Assembly (NCBI GenBank): GCA_944326795.1
Contig: CALVFJ010000007.1
Span: 1 to 64,000, forward strand
From: an uncultured Erysipelotrichaceae bacterium
GTDB taxonomy: Bacteria; Bacillota_I; Bacilli_A; Erysipelotrichales; Erysipelotrichaceae
Reading direction: 5' to 3'
DNA: 64,000 nucleotides
Part shown: in pieces, positions 26,012 through 34,302 of the stretch
How the letters are laid out: each line of letters begins with the position of its first letter
Position numbering within the stretch: position 1 is the first letter of the stretch
Program-made: the position numbers and the translations under genes
Notes under the pieces: generated by a model
Databases searched by the model: none
Told to the model about the DNA's origin: nothing
What the model saw: only the letters and a program-made list of their open reading frames with translations

Positions 26012-27469
26012 CTATTTTTCTAAATTTGTAATAGACGCTTTAATTCGCCGCAATGTTTCTTCTTTTTGTAAGATATGACCAATTTCAATGGCACCGCCTG
26101 GTGTAAATTGTTTGTTGGTCAAAGCAACCCTAATCGGATATAATAACTGTCCATTTTTGATTTGAAGCGATGATACAAGATTCATCAATGTATCATGTAG
26201 ACTTTCTTCAGACCAATCTTCAAGATCATTTAAAATATCATAAGCCGCTTTTAAAGAATTTAATGCTATTTCGGGATTTGTTTTCATTTTCTTATTTGTA
26301 TATAAGTTTATATCAAATTCTGGATAGTTATCAAAAAAATCTAGCATTTCATCTATCTCATTTAAGGTATTTGCCCGTTGTTGCAAGATCTTTGCAATGG
26401 CTAGATGATCATAGTTTCCTTTAACAGCATTTTTGATATGTTCATCTACTAGTTTAAGATAATCATGAATTTCCATGTTGCGCAAATACATTCCATTCAT
26501 CCAAGTTAGTTTATCGATATCAAAGATCGCACCGCTGGTTCCGATCCTTTTAACATTAAATGCTTGGATCAATTCTTGTAATGTATATATTTCTTGATCT
26601 GTTTCAGGAGACCAACCCAAAAGGGCAATATAGTTGATGATCGCTTCTGGTAAATAACCTTTAGCAACTAGATCCTGAAAGCTGGCATCACCATTACGCT
26701 TTGATAATTTATGGTGTTCATCTTTCATAACTGGCGGACAATGGATGTATGTAGGAATATCCCATCCAAATGCTTCATATATTAAGTTATATTTAGGCGT
26801 GCTTGAAAGATATTCATTTCCTCTTACAACATGGGTAATATTCATTGTGTGATCATCAATGATATTAGCAAAATTATATGTAGGGAAACCATCAGATTTT
26901 AAAAGGATAGACTCATCAAGCGTGCTATTTTCCACGGTTATATCACCATATACCTCATCATGGAAAGTAGTAGTTCCTTCACTTGGTATATTTTGTCTGA
27001 TGACATATGGTTCACCGTTAGCAATTCTTTGAGCGATTTCTTCAGGTGATAGGTTTTTACATGGATCATCATAAATGAATGATTCGCCGCGTGCTGTAGC
27101 GATTTGTCGTTGTTGTTCGATCTGCTCTTCATTACAGAAGCAGTAATGAGCACCACCTAAAGCAATTAATTTCTCCGCATATTCTTTATATATTCCTGAT
27201 TTCATGCGTTCTGATTGCACATATGGTCCATAATCTCCTCCAACATCAGGACCTTCATCATGTTTTAATCCACATTGTTTTAATGTCTCGTAAATGATGT
27301 CTGTAGCACCTTCTACCAAACGCCCTTGATCGGTATCTTCGATCCTAAGCATGAAAACGCCATTAGGATCTTTTTTTGCTACCAAGTATTCATAAAGGGC
27401 TGTTCTTAAATTTCCAATATGCATATAGCCGGTAGGGCTAGGTGCAAATCTTGTTCTAATATTTGTCAT
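26012..27469 (-). CDS. gltX: Glutamyl-tRNA synthetase
   Basis: This class I aminoacyl-tRNA synthetase charges tRNA-Glu. The 485-residue protein has the HIGH-type motif SPTGYMHIGNLR at the start, CFCNEEQ in the zinc-region position, and the KMSKS-equivalent KLSKRNGD around residue 250. The anticodon-binding C-terminal half is intact. AGGGAG precedes the ATG. The tRNA-Glu gene lies 1.5 kb away on the other strand. Confidence 0.96.
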   Translation of the reverse strand: MTNIRTRFAPSPTGYMHIGNLRTALYEYLVAKKDPNGVFMLRIEDTDQGRLVEGATDIIYETLKQCGLKHDEGPDVGGDYGPYVQSERMKSGIYKEYAEKLIALGGAHYCFCNEEQIEQQRQIATARGESFIYDDPCKNLSPEEIAQRIANGEPYVIRQNIPSEGTTTFHDEVYGDITVENSTLDESILLKSDGFPTYNFANIIDDHTMNITHVVRGNEYLSSTPKYNLIYEAFGWDIPTYIHCPPVMKDEHHKLSKRNGDASFQDLVAKGYLPEAIINYIALLGWSPETDQEIYTLQELIQAFNVKRIGTSGAIFDIDKLTWMNGMYLRNMEIHDYLKLVDEHIKNAVKGNYDHLAIAKILQQRANTLNEIDEMLDFFDNYPEFDINLYTNKKMKTNPEIALNSLKAAYDILNDLEDWSEESLHDTLMNLVSSLQIKNGQLLYPIRVALTNKQFTPGGAIEIGHILQKEETLRRIKASITNLEK

Positions 27470-27495
27470 TTTCTATTACTCCCTTAAACATAGTT

Positions 27496-27524
27496 ATTTT
27501 ACTCTATATTGCCTATAGTTTCAA
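27496..27524 (-). promoter_or_regulatory. Promoter of gltX-femX
   Basis: TTGAAA (complement of 27519-27524), 17-base spacer, TAAAAT (complement of 27496-27501). Confidence 0.65.
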
Positions 27525-27551
27525 AGGTTTTATATGTTTTTTTCGATAATG

Positions 27552-27560
27552 TGTTATAAT
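27552..27560 (+). promoter_or_regulatory. Promoter of rdgB operon
   Basis: An extended -10 element TG-T-TATAAT (27552-27560) lies 29 bases before the rdgB ATG, divergent from the gltX promoter. Confidence 0.6.
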
Positions 27561-27588
27561 TTTTAGGAAAGTAAAAAGAGGTTTAGTG

Positions 27589-28173
27589 ATGGAAATATTT
27601 ATTGCTACGGCAAATATGCATAAAGTTGCAGAATTTAAAGCTATGTTAGAACCATTAGGATATCAGATCAAAAGCTTAAATGATCTTGAAGAAAATATTG
27701 AAATTGAAGAAAACGGTCAAAGTTTTGAAGAAAATGCGCTCATAAAAGCTCGATATATTGCAAAAAGATATCATATTCCCGCAATTAGCGATGATAGTGG
27801 ATTAGAGATTGATGCCTTAAATAAACAGCCAGGAATTTATAGTGCTCGTTTTTTAGGGCATGATACATCATACGAATACAAAAATTCTCAGATACTAAAA
27901 ATGATGCAAGATAAAAAAGATCGCAGCTGTCGATTTGTTTGTGCAATTGCATTATGTTACCCGGATGGTCAAGAGTATGTTTTTCAAGGAACAATTGAAG
28001 GAAACGTAGCTAAAAAGATCGAAGGTCCAAACGGTTTTGGTTATGATCCTATTTTTTATTATGAACCATTTCATACGACCTTAGCTAATGTCGATCCTAA
28101 GCTTAAAAATAGTGTGAGCCATCGTCACAACGCTTTGATAAAACTTTTGGAGCATTTAAATGAAACCAAATAA
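27589..28173 (+). CDS. rdgB: XTP/dITP diphosphatase (RdgB/HAM1)
   Basis: This house-cleaning pyrophosphatase hydrolyses non-canonical purine nucleotides such as dITP and XTP. Motifs: IATANMHKVAEFK at the N-terminus, ISDDSGLEIDAL, GPNGFGYDPIF and SHRHNA at the C-terminus. The 194-residue length is normal. ATG 27589 sits seven bases from GAGG; a GTG directly before it would add one residue. It overlaps the next gene by 14 bases. Confidence 0.95.
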   Translation: MEIFIATANMHKVAEFKAMLEPLGYQIKSLNDLEENIEIEENGQSFEENALIKARYIAKRYHIPAISDDSGLEIDALNKQPGIYSARFLGHDTSYEYKNSQILKMMQDKKDRSCRFVCAIALCYPDGQEYVFQGTIEGNVAKKIEGPNGFGYDPIFYYEPFHTTLANVDPKLKNSVSHRHNALIKLLEHLNETK

Positions 28174-28822
28174 GATAATATATTTTGTAGCTATATTATG
28201 TTTTATTATAGCTGCGCTATTATCTTGTATAGATTTTTGGGCGTTTAATGATGTTTTTTATGCTCATGAGTTTAAGCAAAATAATACAGCTGAATCAATT
28301 GGAATAAATGATGAAGATTTAAACACAGTGACAGAGCATTTATTAGGCTATATCAAAGATCATCATGCTGATCTTACCATCGAAGCCACCATTCAAAATC
28401 AAAAACGCGAAGTATTCAATGAAAAAGAAAAGCTCCATATGGTCGATGTAAAAAATTTATATCAGCATGCCATGATGGTTAGAAATATCGCTTTTGTCAT
28501 TTTTATCCTTGGTTTCATCATAAATAAATTTGCAGATGTCCAGATGATATATACTTGTTATAAAAAAGTGCTGGCTATATTTTTAGGTATGGTGGCAGCT
28601 ATTAGTTTTTATGCGTTTTTAGATTTTTCAAATTTTTGGGTAAATTTTCATTATTTATTTTTTACAAATGATTTATTTTTCCTCGATCCTAATACAGATA
28701 TTTTGATCCAGATCGTCCCAGAATGTTTTTTCTTTGATCTGGTAGCTGTGATTATTGTTAGCTTTGTTTTTATTTTAGGTTTGACATTTTATGGATTAAA
28801 AAAAGGAGCAGAAAATCGATGA
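28160..28822 (+). CDS. DUF1461/TIGR01906-type integral membrane protein
   Basis: The 220-residue protein has an N-terminal TM segment, an extracytoplasmic stretch with FNEKEKLHMVDVKNLY, and three more TM segments with FFTNDLFFLDP before the last. These motifs are typical of the TIGR01906/DUF1461 family found in many Firmicutes; no function is established. It is coupled to both rdgB and trmL by overlaps. Confidence 0.82.
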   Translation: MKPNKIIYFVAILCFIIAALLSCIDFWAFNDVFYAHEFKQNNTAESIGINDEDLNTVTEHLLGYIKDHHADLTIEATIQNQKREVFNEKEKLHMVDVKNLYQHAMMVRNIAFVIFILGFIINKFADVQMIYTCYKKVLAIFLGMVAAISFYAFLDFSNFWVNFHYLFFTNDLFFLDPNTDILIQIVPECFFFDLVAVIIVSFVFILGLTFYGLKKGAENR

Positions 28823-29325
28823 TTAATGTTGTTTTATATGAACCCGAAATTCCGCAAAATACTGGAAATATCATGCGGACCTGCATGGCTGCTAATTGTC
28901 GTTTACATTTGATAAAACCTTTAGGTTTTAGTATGGATGAAAAACATCTTCGCCGTTCAGGAATGGATTATCGTGATGTTTGTGATTATACCATTTATGA
29001 AAACTGGGATGATTTTACCAGTAAGAATCCCGCGCAATATATATACATCACACGCTATGGTAAAAAATCGCCTGCATCATTTGATTATACAGCGTTGAAA
29101 GGTGATATTTATTTGATTTTTGGGAAAGAAAGCACAGGCATACCTAAATCGATCTTATCTCATGATCTGGATCATTGTTTTCGTTTACCAATGGTAGCTA
29201 ATGCTAGAAGCTTAAATTTAAGTAATTGTGTGGCAATTTGTGTTTATGAAGTCTTGCGACAACTAGATTACCCAGGATTGAGCAAGCATGAATGCATCAA
29301 AGGCGAAGACTGGTTGGAAAGATAG
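28819..29325 (+). CDS. trmL: tRNA (cytidine/uridine-2'-O)-methyltransferase TrmL
   Basis: This SPOUT-class methyltransferase modifies the wobble ribose of some tRNA-Leu. The 168-residue protein has YEPEIPQNTGNIMRTC at the N-terminus, FGKESTGIP in the middle and SLNLSNCVAICVYE in the trefoil knot. The length is typical of the family. ATG overlaps the previous stop (ATGA). Confidence 0.94.
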   Translation: MINVVLYEPEIPQNTGNIMRTCMAANCRLHLIKPLGFSMDEKHLRRSGMDYRDVCDYTIYENWDDFTSKNPAQYIYITRYGKKSPASFDYTALKGDIYLIFGKESTGIPKSILSHDLDHCFRLPMVANARSLNLSNCVAICVYEVLRQLDYPGLSKHECIKGEDWLER

Positions 29326-29333
29326 GTGTTACC

Positions 29334-29510
29334 ATGATAGAAAATATGAATGATTTTTTGTCTTTGATATTTCTAGTTTTTATAATTGGCGCATGTTTTA
29401 TTTTTATGATTTCAGTATTTAGTCAGCATCATGCTAAAAAAATCCGTCAGATGGAAGACGAATACTATAACTTTACAGATGATAATGAAGATAGCGATGA
29501 GTATGAATAA
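29334..29510 (+). CDS. Small single-pass membrane protein
   Basis: A 58-residue protein with one hydrophobic segment (LSLIFLVFIIGACFIFMISVF) followed by a short basic stretch and a very acidic C-terminus (DDNEDSDEYE). I recognise no family. ATG 29334 has AGGTG at a suitable distance; a longer frame from 29292 would start inside trmL. The positive-inside rule places the acidic tail in the cytoplasm. Confidence 0.65.
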   Translation: MIENMNDFLSLIFLVFIIGACFIFMISVFSQHHAKKIRQMEDEYYNFTDDNEDSDEYE

Positions 29511-29570
29511 GCAAAATGATTGCTAAAACATAAAAATTTACCTATACTAAAAAATATAAGAAGGAGATTA

Positions 29571-30053
29571 ATGATGTTTAGAGAAGAATTAAAAAGTAAA
29601 AATGCCCCTAAAGCTGTGGGACCATATTCATGTGGTTTAAAACTAGGAGATTTTATTTATATTTCTGGACAATTGCCAATTGATGCAAACACGCAAAAAA
29701 TGGGAGAGACAATTGAAGAACAGACAAAGCTATGCTTAAATAATATTCAAGCATTGTTAGCAGAGAAATATCTTGAACCTCGGCATGTTGTCAAAACTAC
29801 CATCTATATGACGGATCTATCACATTTTGATACCGTAAATAAAATATATGGAGAATTTTTTGATGCTCCTTATCCTGCTCGTTCATGCGTAGAAGTTAAA
29901 GCATTGCCAAAAGGTGCTATGATCGAAATTGAATGCTTTGCCATTGATACTTTAGCTTTAGAAAGCATTCAAGGATGCTGTGGTGGTAATTGTAATGATG
30001 AAAACTCATGTCAATGTGATGGAAATTGCCATGAAGATTGTGGCAATTGTTAA
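29571..30053 (+). CDS. RidA family protein with cysteine-rich C-terminal tail
   Basis: RidA (YjgF/YER057c/UK114) deaminases clear reactive imines and enamines. The core (~1-130) shows NAPKAVGPYS, ISGQLPID and the active-site arginine in YPARSCVEV, followed by IEIECFAI. A typical RidA ends there, near residue 125; this one continues for ~35 residues with eight cysteines in pairs and C-x2-3-C spacings (CCGGNC, SCQC, CHEDCGNC). The tail could bind metal or be redox-active. Starts 29571 and 29574 are both possible; AAGGAG favours the second. Confidence 0.88.
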   Translation: MMFREELKSKNAPKAVGPYSCGLKLGDFIYISGQLPIDANTQKMGETIEEQTKLCLNNIQALLAEKYLEPRHVVKTTIYMTDLSHFDTVNKIYGEFFDAPYPARSCVEVKALPKGAMIEIECFAIDTLALESIQGCCGGNCNDENSCQCDGNCHEDCGNC

Positions 30054-30480
30054 ATATGATAAAATAAATAATCAAACATTGGTCTTAACCTTAGATGGTC
30101 AGCAACATGTATTTGCTGATAAACCATTTAAGGTTATTTCATATTGGTGCCTACTTAATGGATCGAGCATGCAAGGTAGAGTAGATGCCTTTAAATTTGC
30201 ATTAAATGTTAAGCAGAAATGTTGCATCATGATTAATGACGAGATTTTATTGATGCCAACGACAAGCCAACAAAATGATGAGTGTGTTTACATCAATTAT
30301 CACGCTCTTTTTGCTTATCATCAGCTTAACCCTCAGCAAACGGCATTAAAGCTCTTTAATGGTAAAACGGAAATAATTGATTTTAATTATCGTATCATCG
30401 ATAAACAATTCAAAAGATCACGACAATATTTGCAATATTTAGAAAAACAGCGGGGGAATTTTCGAAAATGGATATATTGA
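30031..30480 (+). CDS. ComK-like competence regulator
   Basis: ComK is the master DNA-binding activator of competence in Bacillus. The ~149-residue product shows the family pattern in order: NGSSMQGRVDAFKFAL (ComK GSSxxGR), LLMPTTS (ComK FPTxS), CVYINYHALF (ComK CxWIxxxH), then LFNGKTEIIDFNY (ComK NGKxxELPxSY). The start is uncertain. ATG 30031 overlaps the ridA end by 23 bases and has only a weak RBS; earlier ATGs lie further inside ridA. It is shorter than Bacillus ComK (192), mainly at both ends. comEA and comEC are 20 kb away in this window. Confidence 0.75.
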   Translation: MKIVAIVKYDKINNQTLVLTLDGQQHVFADKPFKVISYWCLLNGSSMQGRVDAFKFALNVKQKCCIMINDEILLMPTTSQQNDECVYINYHALFAYHQLNPQQTALKLFNGKTEIIDFNYRIIDKQFKRSRQYLQYLEKQRGNFRKWIY

Positions 30481-31574
30481 TTGTTTTATTAATAATGTTG
30501 GTTGGTTTCATATGTTTGGGCTTTTTATTTAAAATAAGCAATGATCGTCAGCAAAGCAATTTTAAACAATTGATGCAAGAACAAAAACAAAACCAATACA
30601 TAGATATGCAAACGTTTAAGGATAATATCGATCAAAATTTGTATAATTTTGAACACAATCTTATCAATAGCTTAAAACAAGATCTTCACTCATTAAATAA
30701 TACAACTTATGAACGATTAATGACCATTGAGAAACAAGTAAGCTCAGGAATTCAGCAAAGTTTTGAAAAAACTAATCAATCTTTTAATAGTTTGATCAAG
30801 CAAATGACCAAGATCGATCAAACACAAGAAAGTTTGCGTACATTGGCACTTGATATTAATTCTTTGCAAAATGTGCTAACGGATAAAAAGACAAGAGGTA
30901 CATGGGGAGAAGCTGAATTATACGATTTATTAGCAAATATATATGGAGAAAACGATCATCAGTATATGAAGCAATATCGTTTATCTAATGGTTTCATTGC
31001 AGATGCCGTACTATTTGCTAGTGAACCATTAGGCATCTTGTGTATTGATTCCAAGTTTCCAATGGAAAATTTTAATCGCATGATGAATGATGATCTAAGT
31101 AAAGAAGAACAGAATAAAGCGCAACAGATCTTTCGTAGAGATGTAATTAAACATATCGATGATATTGCAACAAAATACATCATTCCAGAAGAAACAGCAG
31201 ATATTGCATATATGTTCGTTCCAGCTGAAGCGGTGTTTGCTAAGATTTATGGACAATTTGATGATGTTGTTCAGCATGCCTATAAACAGCATGTTTTTAT
31301 CGTATCGCCAACGACCTTGATGGCATATATCACAGCAATCAAAGCTATTTATCTTGATCAAAAACGTAATGAAAAAGTAAAGCTTATTCAACAGGAATTT
31401 GTAAAATTAGCAAAAGAATTTGAACGCTTTGAACAAAGATATGATAATATAAATAAGGACTTTGAAAAAACATATAAAGATATGCAAAATCTAGCTATTA
31501 CTTATCAAAAAATCATATCTAGATTCAAGCAGATCGAACAAGTTGAGATTAAGGATGAGGAAAATGATTTTTAA
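30468..31574 (+). CDS. rmuC: RmuC family DNA recombination protein
   Basis: RmuC-type proteins have a nuclease-like core and limit recombination between repeats. The 368-residue protein has an N-terminal TM helix, a coiled coil (~30-130), then KKTRGTWGEAELYDLL, the core with CIDSKFPMENF, and FVPAEAVFAKIY. The length is typical of the Firmicute version. It overlaps the ComK-like gene by 13 bases and the YitT gene by 11. Confidence 0.92.
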   Translation: MDILIVLLIMLVGFICLGFLFKISNDRQQSNFKQLMQEQKQNQYIDMQTFKDNIDQNLYNFEHNLINSLKQDLHSLNNTTYERLMTIEKQVSSGIQQSFEKTNQSFNSLIKQMTKIDQTQESLRTLALDINSLQNVLTDKKTRGTWGEAELYDLLANIYGENDHQYMKQYRLSNGFIADAVLFASEPLGILCIDSKFPMENFNRMMNDDLSKEEQNKAQQIFRRDVIKHIDDIATKYIIPEETADIAYMFVPAEAVFAKIYGQFDDVVQHAYKQHVFIVSPTTLMAYITAIKAIYLDQKRNEKVKLIQQEFVKLAKEFERFEQRYDNINKDFEKTYKDMQNLAITYQKIISRFKQIEQVEIKDEENDF

Positions 31575-32424
31575 TAGTAAAGAAGACGTAAAAAAATTAT
31601 TCATGGTTATATTTTCAGCATTGATATATACCGTAGCTATGAATACCTTTGTAACCAGTGGTAACTTATTTCCGGGTGGCTTTGCCGGAATGTCGCGCAT
31701 TATTTCGTTGATATTATCATCATACTTCAATGTAAACGTTGAATTTGGATATATCTTTTTTATTTTAAATGCAATCGTTACCATATTGGTTTACAAAAAG
31801 TTAGGAAAGAAGTTTTTGATTTTAACGGTCATTTGGTATAGTTTAACTTCGCTTCTTACTGCTTATTGTCCAAAGATTACCATTACTGAGGATATTTTAT
31901 TGATAGCTGTTTTTGGCGGGATCTTAAATGGTTTGGCAATAGGGATTGCTTTAAAAAATGATGCAAGCAGTGGGGGAACTGATTTTATCGCGATTGTTGC
32001 TAGCATGAAATATAATAAACCAACTTGGAACTATGTAATGGTATTTAACGGCTTGATCTTATGTGTTGCCGGTTTGCTATTTGGTTGGAATCAAGCATTA
32101 TATTCAATTATTTTCCAATTCGTTAGCACCCAGGTCATCAATACATTGCATCAACGCTATAAGTTATCTAATCTATTTATCATCACTGAAAAACCCGAAG
32201 AAGTGTCAAAAGCAATTTTCAAGGAATTTCGACATGGTATCACAAAGATAAACGGTATCGGTGAATACAGTCATAAAGAAAAAAGTTTGTTATTTATGAC
32301 CATAAATACTTATCAGCTAAAAGGCGTGACAGAAATAATTAGATCTGTAGATGATCATGTTTTTATAAGTATTTCAGCTAGCAATGGCATTGTTGGTAAC
32401 TATTATCAAAAACCTATAGAATGA
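31564..32424 (+). CDS. YitT family membrane protein (DUF161/DUF2179)
   Basis: The 286-residue protein has about five membrane helices in the N-terminal two-thirds, with GNLFPGGFAGMSRI and ASSGGTDFIA, then a cytoplasmic DUF2179 domain (KEKSLLFMTINTYQLKGV). This two-part layout is typical of YitT/YpjC/YqfU proteins, whose transport function is not established. ATG 31564 has GAGG just before; an upstream in-frame ATG (31543) is inside rmuC. Confidence 0.88.
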   Translation: MIFNSKEDVKKLFMVIFSALIYTVAMNTFVTSGNLFPGGFAGMSRIISLILSSYFNVNVEFGYIFFILNAIVTILVYKKLGKKFLILTVIWYSLTSLLTAYCPKITITEDILLIAVFGGILNGLAIGIALKNDASSGGTDFIAIVASMKYNKPTWNYVMVFNGLILCVAGLLFGWNQALYSIIFQFVSTQVINTLHQRYKLSNLFIITEKPEEVSKAIFKEFRHGITKINGIGEYSHKEKSLLFMTINTYQLKGVTEIIRSVDDHVFISISASNGIVGNYYQKPIE

Positions 32425-32933
32425 TGCGTTTGTTATTTAAAATTGATCTAAAGGATTATGATCCAAATGCTCATAAGATTGTTCGTGATTCAGCTAGAAG
32501 CATAATCATAAAAGACAAGCTATTAGCAATGGTCTATAGTTCGCGTTATGATTATTATAAATTTCCTGGTGGAGGTATTGAAAATGATGAAGATCCCCAG
32601 GAAGCTATGATCAGAGAAACTAAAGAAGAAGTAGGGCTGCAGATCATTAAATCAAGTGTAAGACCATATGGCCTTGTTAAGCGTAAGCAAAAAGGTCAAG
32701 AGGGTGGGATCTTTGTCCAAGACAATTATTATTATCTATGTCAAATTGAAGATATAAAAGTAGATAATAAATTGGATGACTATGAAAAAGAAGCTGGATT
32801 TTGCCTTTGTTATGTTGATCCATTAACCGTTATAAAAACTAATCGTGAGCATGACCATCAAAAAACGGATCGGATAATGCTTGAACGTGAATGTCGAGTA
32901 ATAGAATTACTTATAAAAGAAAAAATTATTTAA
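32421..32933 (+). CDS. Nudix hydrolase
   Basis: The 170-residue protein has the Nudix box G-x5-E-x7-REx2EE-x-G (GGIENDEDPQEAMIRETKEEVGL region, residues ~52-74), which binds metal for diphosphate hydrolysis. The substrate is not predictable. The start overlaps the YitT stop. A bidirectional terminator follows. Confidence 0.9.
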   Translation: MMRLLFKIDLKDYDPNAHKIVRDSARSIIIKDKLLAMVYSSRYDYYKFPGGGIENDEDPQEAMIRETKEEVGLQIIKSSVRPYGLVKRKQKGQEGGIFVQDNYYYLCQIEDIKVDNKLDDYEKEAGFCLCYVDPLTVIKTNREHDHQKTDRIMLERECRVIELLIKEKII

Positions 32934-32988
32934 AAAGGCTTGAAATTGTTATGATCCAAATGATGGATCATTGATTTCAAACCTTTTT
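32932..32988. terminator. Bidirectional terminator between Nudix gene and trpS
   Basis: AAAAAGG..TTGAAAT pairs with ATTTCAAACCTTTTTT, with an inner stem ATGATCC/GGATCAT. T-runs occur on both strands, suiting the convergent genes. Confidence 0.85.
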
Positions 32989-32991
32989 TAT

Positions 32992-33978
32992 TTATTTGAT
33001 TTCTATTCCTATGGTTCTTTGAATCTGATCTAACTTTTTACTAGCAATTTTTTCAGCTCGTGCTTTGCCTTCAGCCAATACTTCTTTAATTACATTATTG
33101 TTTATGATTTCAGCATAACGCTCTTGGATCATTGCTAGTTCTTCACAAACGATATCTGCGACATATTTTTTGAATTCTCCATATCCTTTTCCTTCAAAGT
33201 TTTTGGTGATATCATCGAAGCTTTGATTAGTCAAAGCACTAATAATGGTCATAAGATTACTAATACCAGGCTGTTGCTGAGGGTCATATTGTACCTTAGC
33301 GATATCATCGGTCTTGGCTGCCATGATTTTCTTTCTTACGCTTTTTAGATCATCTAAAAGATAGATACAGCCTTTGTTAGTTTGTTCTGACTTGCTCATT
33401 TTTTTGGTAGGATCGCTCAGTGACATGATCTTAGCACCTACTTTTGCAACTACTGGTTCTGGTATATTAAATGATTTTCCATAGCGATTATTAAATCTAA
33501 TAGCAGTATCTCGGCACAATTCAACATGCTGTTTTTGATCTTCACCAACTGGAACATAATCTGCATCATACATAAGGATGTCAGCGCTCATCAATGCTGG
33601 GTAGGTATAGATGCCTCCTGTTAGACCTTGTTCACCTTTTGCTTGTTTATCTTTAAATTGGGTCATACGATTAAGTTCACCAAGATAAGTATTGCAACAC
33701 ATGATAAAACCTAATTGAGCATGTTCCATCACATCACTTTGTAAGAAAATGCAAGAACGTTTTGGATCTAAGCCGCAGGCTAGATATAAAGCAACGCAGT
33801 CCTTAAGGTTTTTTCTTAATTCTTCAGGTTCGTTATATACGGTAATGCAGTGAAGATTAGCGATGAACACGAACATTTCATAATCATCTTGATATTTAAC
33901 AAAATTGCGTAAGGCACCAATATAATTTCCTAAGGTCAACTGACCAGTAGGTTTTATTCCACTTAACATTCTTTTCAT
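32992..33978 (-). CDS. trpS: Tryptophanyl-tRNA synthetase
   Basis: This class I synthetase charges tRNA-Trp. The 328-residue protein has the HIGH-equivalent TGQLTLGNYIGAL at the start, the GEDQKQHVELCRD motif around residue 148 and KKMSKSEQT near 195. The length is normal. It is preceded by a T-box leader with a Trp specifier and the RBS GGGAGG. Confidence 0.97.
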   Translation of the reverse strand: MKRMLSGIKPTGQLTLGNYIGALRNFVKYQDDYEMFVFIANLHCITVYNEPEELRKNLKDCVALYLACGLDPKRSCIFLQSDVMEHAQLGFIMCCNTYLGELNRMTQFKDKQAKGEQGLTGGIYTYPALMSADILMYDADYVPVGEDQKQHVELCRDTAIRFNNRYGKSFNIPEPVVAKVGAKIMSLSDPTKKMSKSEQTNKGCIYLLDDLKSVRKKIMAAKTDDIAKVQYDPQQQPGISNLMTIISALTNQSFDDITKNFEGKGYGEFKKYVADIVCEELAMIQERYAEIINNNVIKEVLAEGKARAEKIASKKLDQIQRTIGIEIK

Positions 33979-33996
33979 AATATTTCCTCCCTAAAA

Positions 33997-34225
33997 TAAA
34001 AAAAGTACCAGAATATGGGACGACATTTGTCGCGGTACCACCCATTTTATCCTGCAAATAGGATCACTTATTGATAACGGCCAAGCATACCGAAGATAAC
34101 TATTGCTATCTTGAGTGTTACAAAAACCCAATTTCGAATATAATAAATGCTGATTTGCATCATCCATCAGCTTTCTGTTTGCTATTTATTGATATCTACT
34201 AATTTTTTGATCATAACTCTTATTA
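33997..34225 (-). promoter_or_regulatory. T-box riboswitch (Trp specifier) of trpS
   Basis: The T-box sequence GGGTGGTACCGCG is the complement of 34031-34043, followed by a terminator in which GTACC pairs with GGTAC before seven T. Stem I elements AGTAGATAT and AGCTGATGG...AATCAGC lie upstream. The specifier is TGG (complement of 34128-34130) in AAATTGGGTT, matching tryptophan. Uncharged tRNA-Trp should stabilise the antiterminator and turn on trpS. Confidence 0.92.
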
Positions 34226-34227
34226 AC

Positions 34228-34256
34228 ATTTAAACATAATTTATTTGATAATGCAA
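34228..34256 (-). promoter_or_regulatory. Promoter of the trpS T-box leader
   Basis: TTGCAT (complement of 34251-34256), 17-base spacer, TTAAAT (complement of 34228-34233). The -35 element lies just upstream of the divergent spx promoter. Confidence 0.55.
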
Positions 34257-34270
34257 GTTTAAGTTAATGA

Positions 34271-34279
34271 TGATATAAT
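34271..34279 (+). promoter_or_regulatory. Promoter of spx
   Basis: An extended -10, TG-A-TATAAT (34271-34279), sits 24 bases before the spx start; the GGAGG RBS is at 34292-34296. Confidence 0.6.
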
Positions 34280-34302
34280 TACAGTAATGATGGAGGATCA
34301 TT

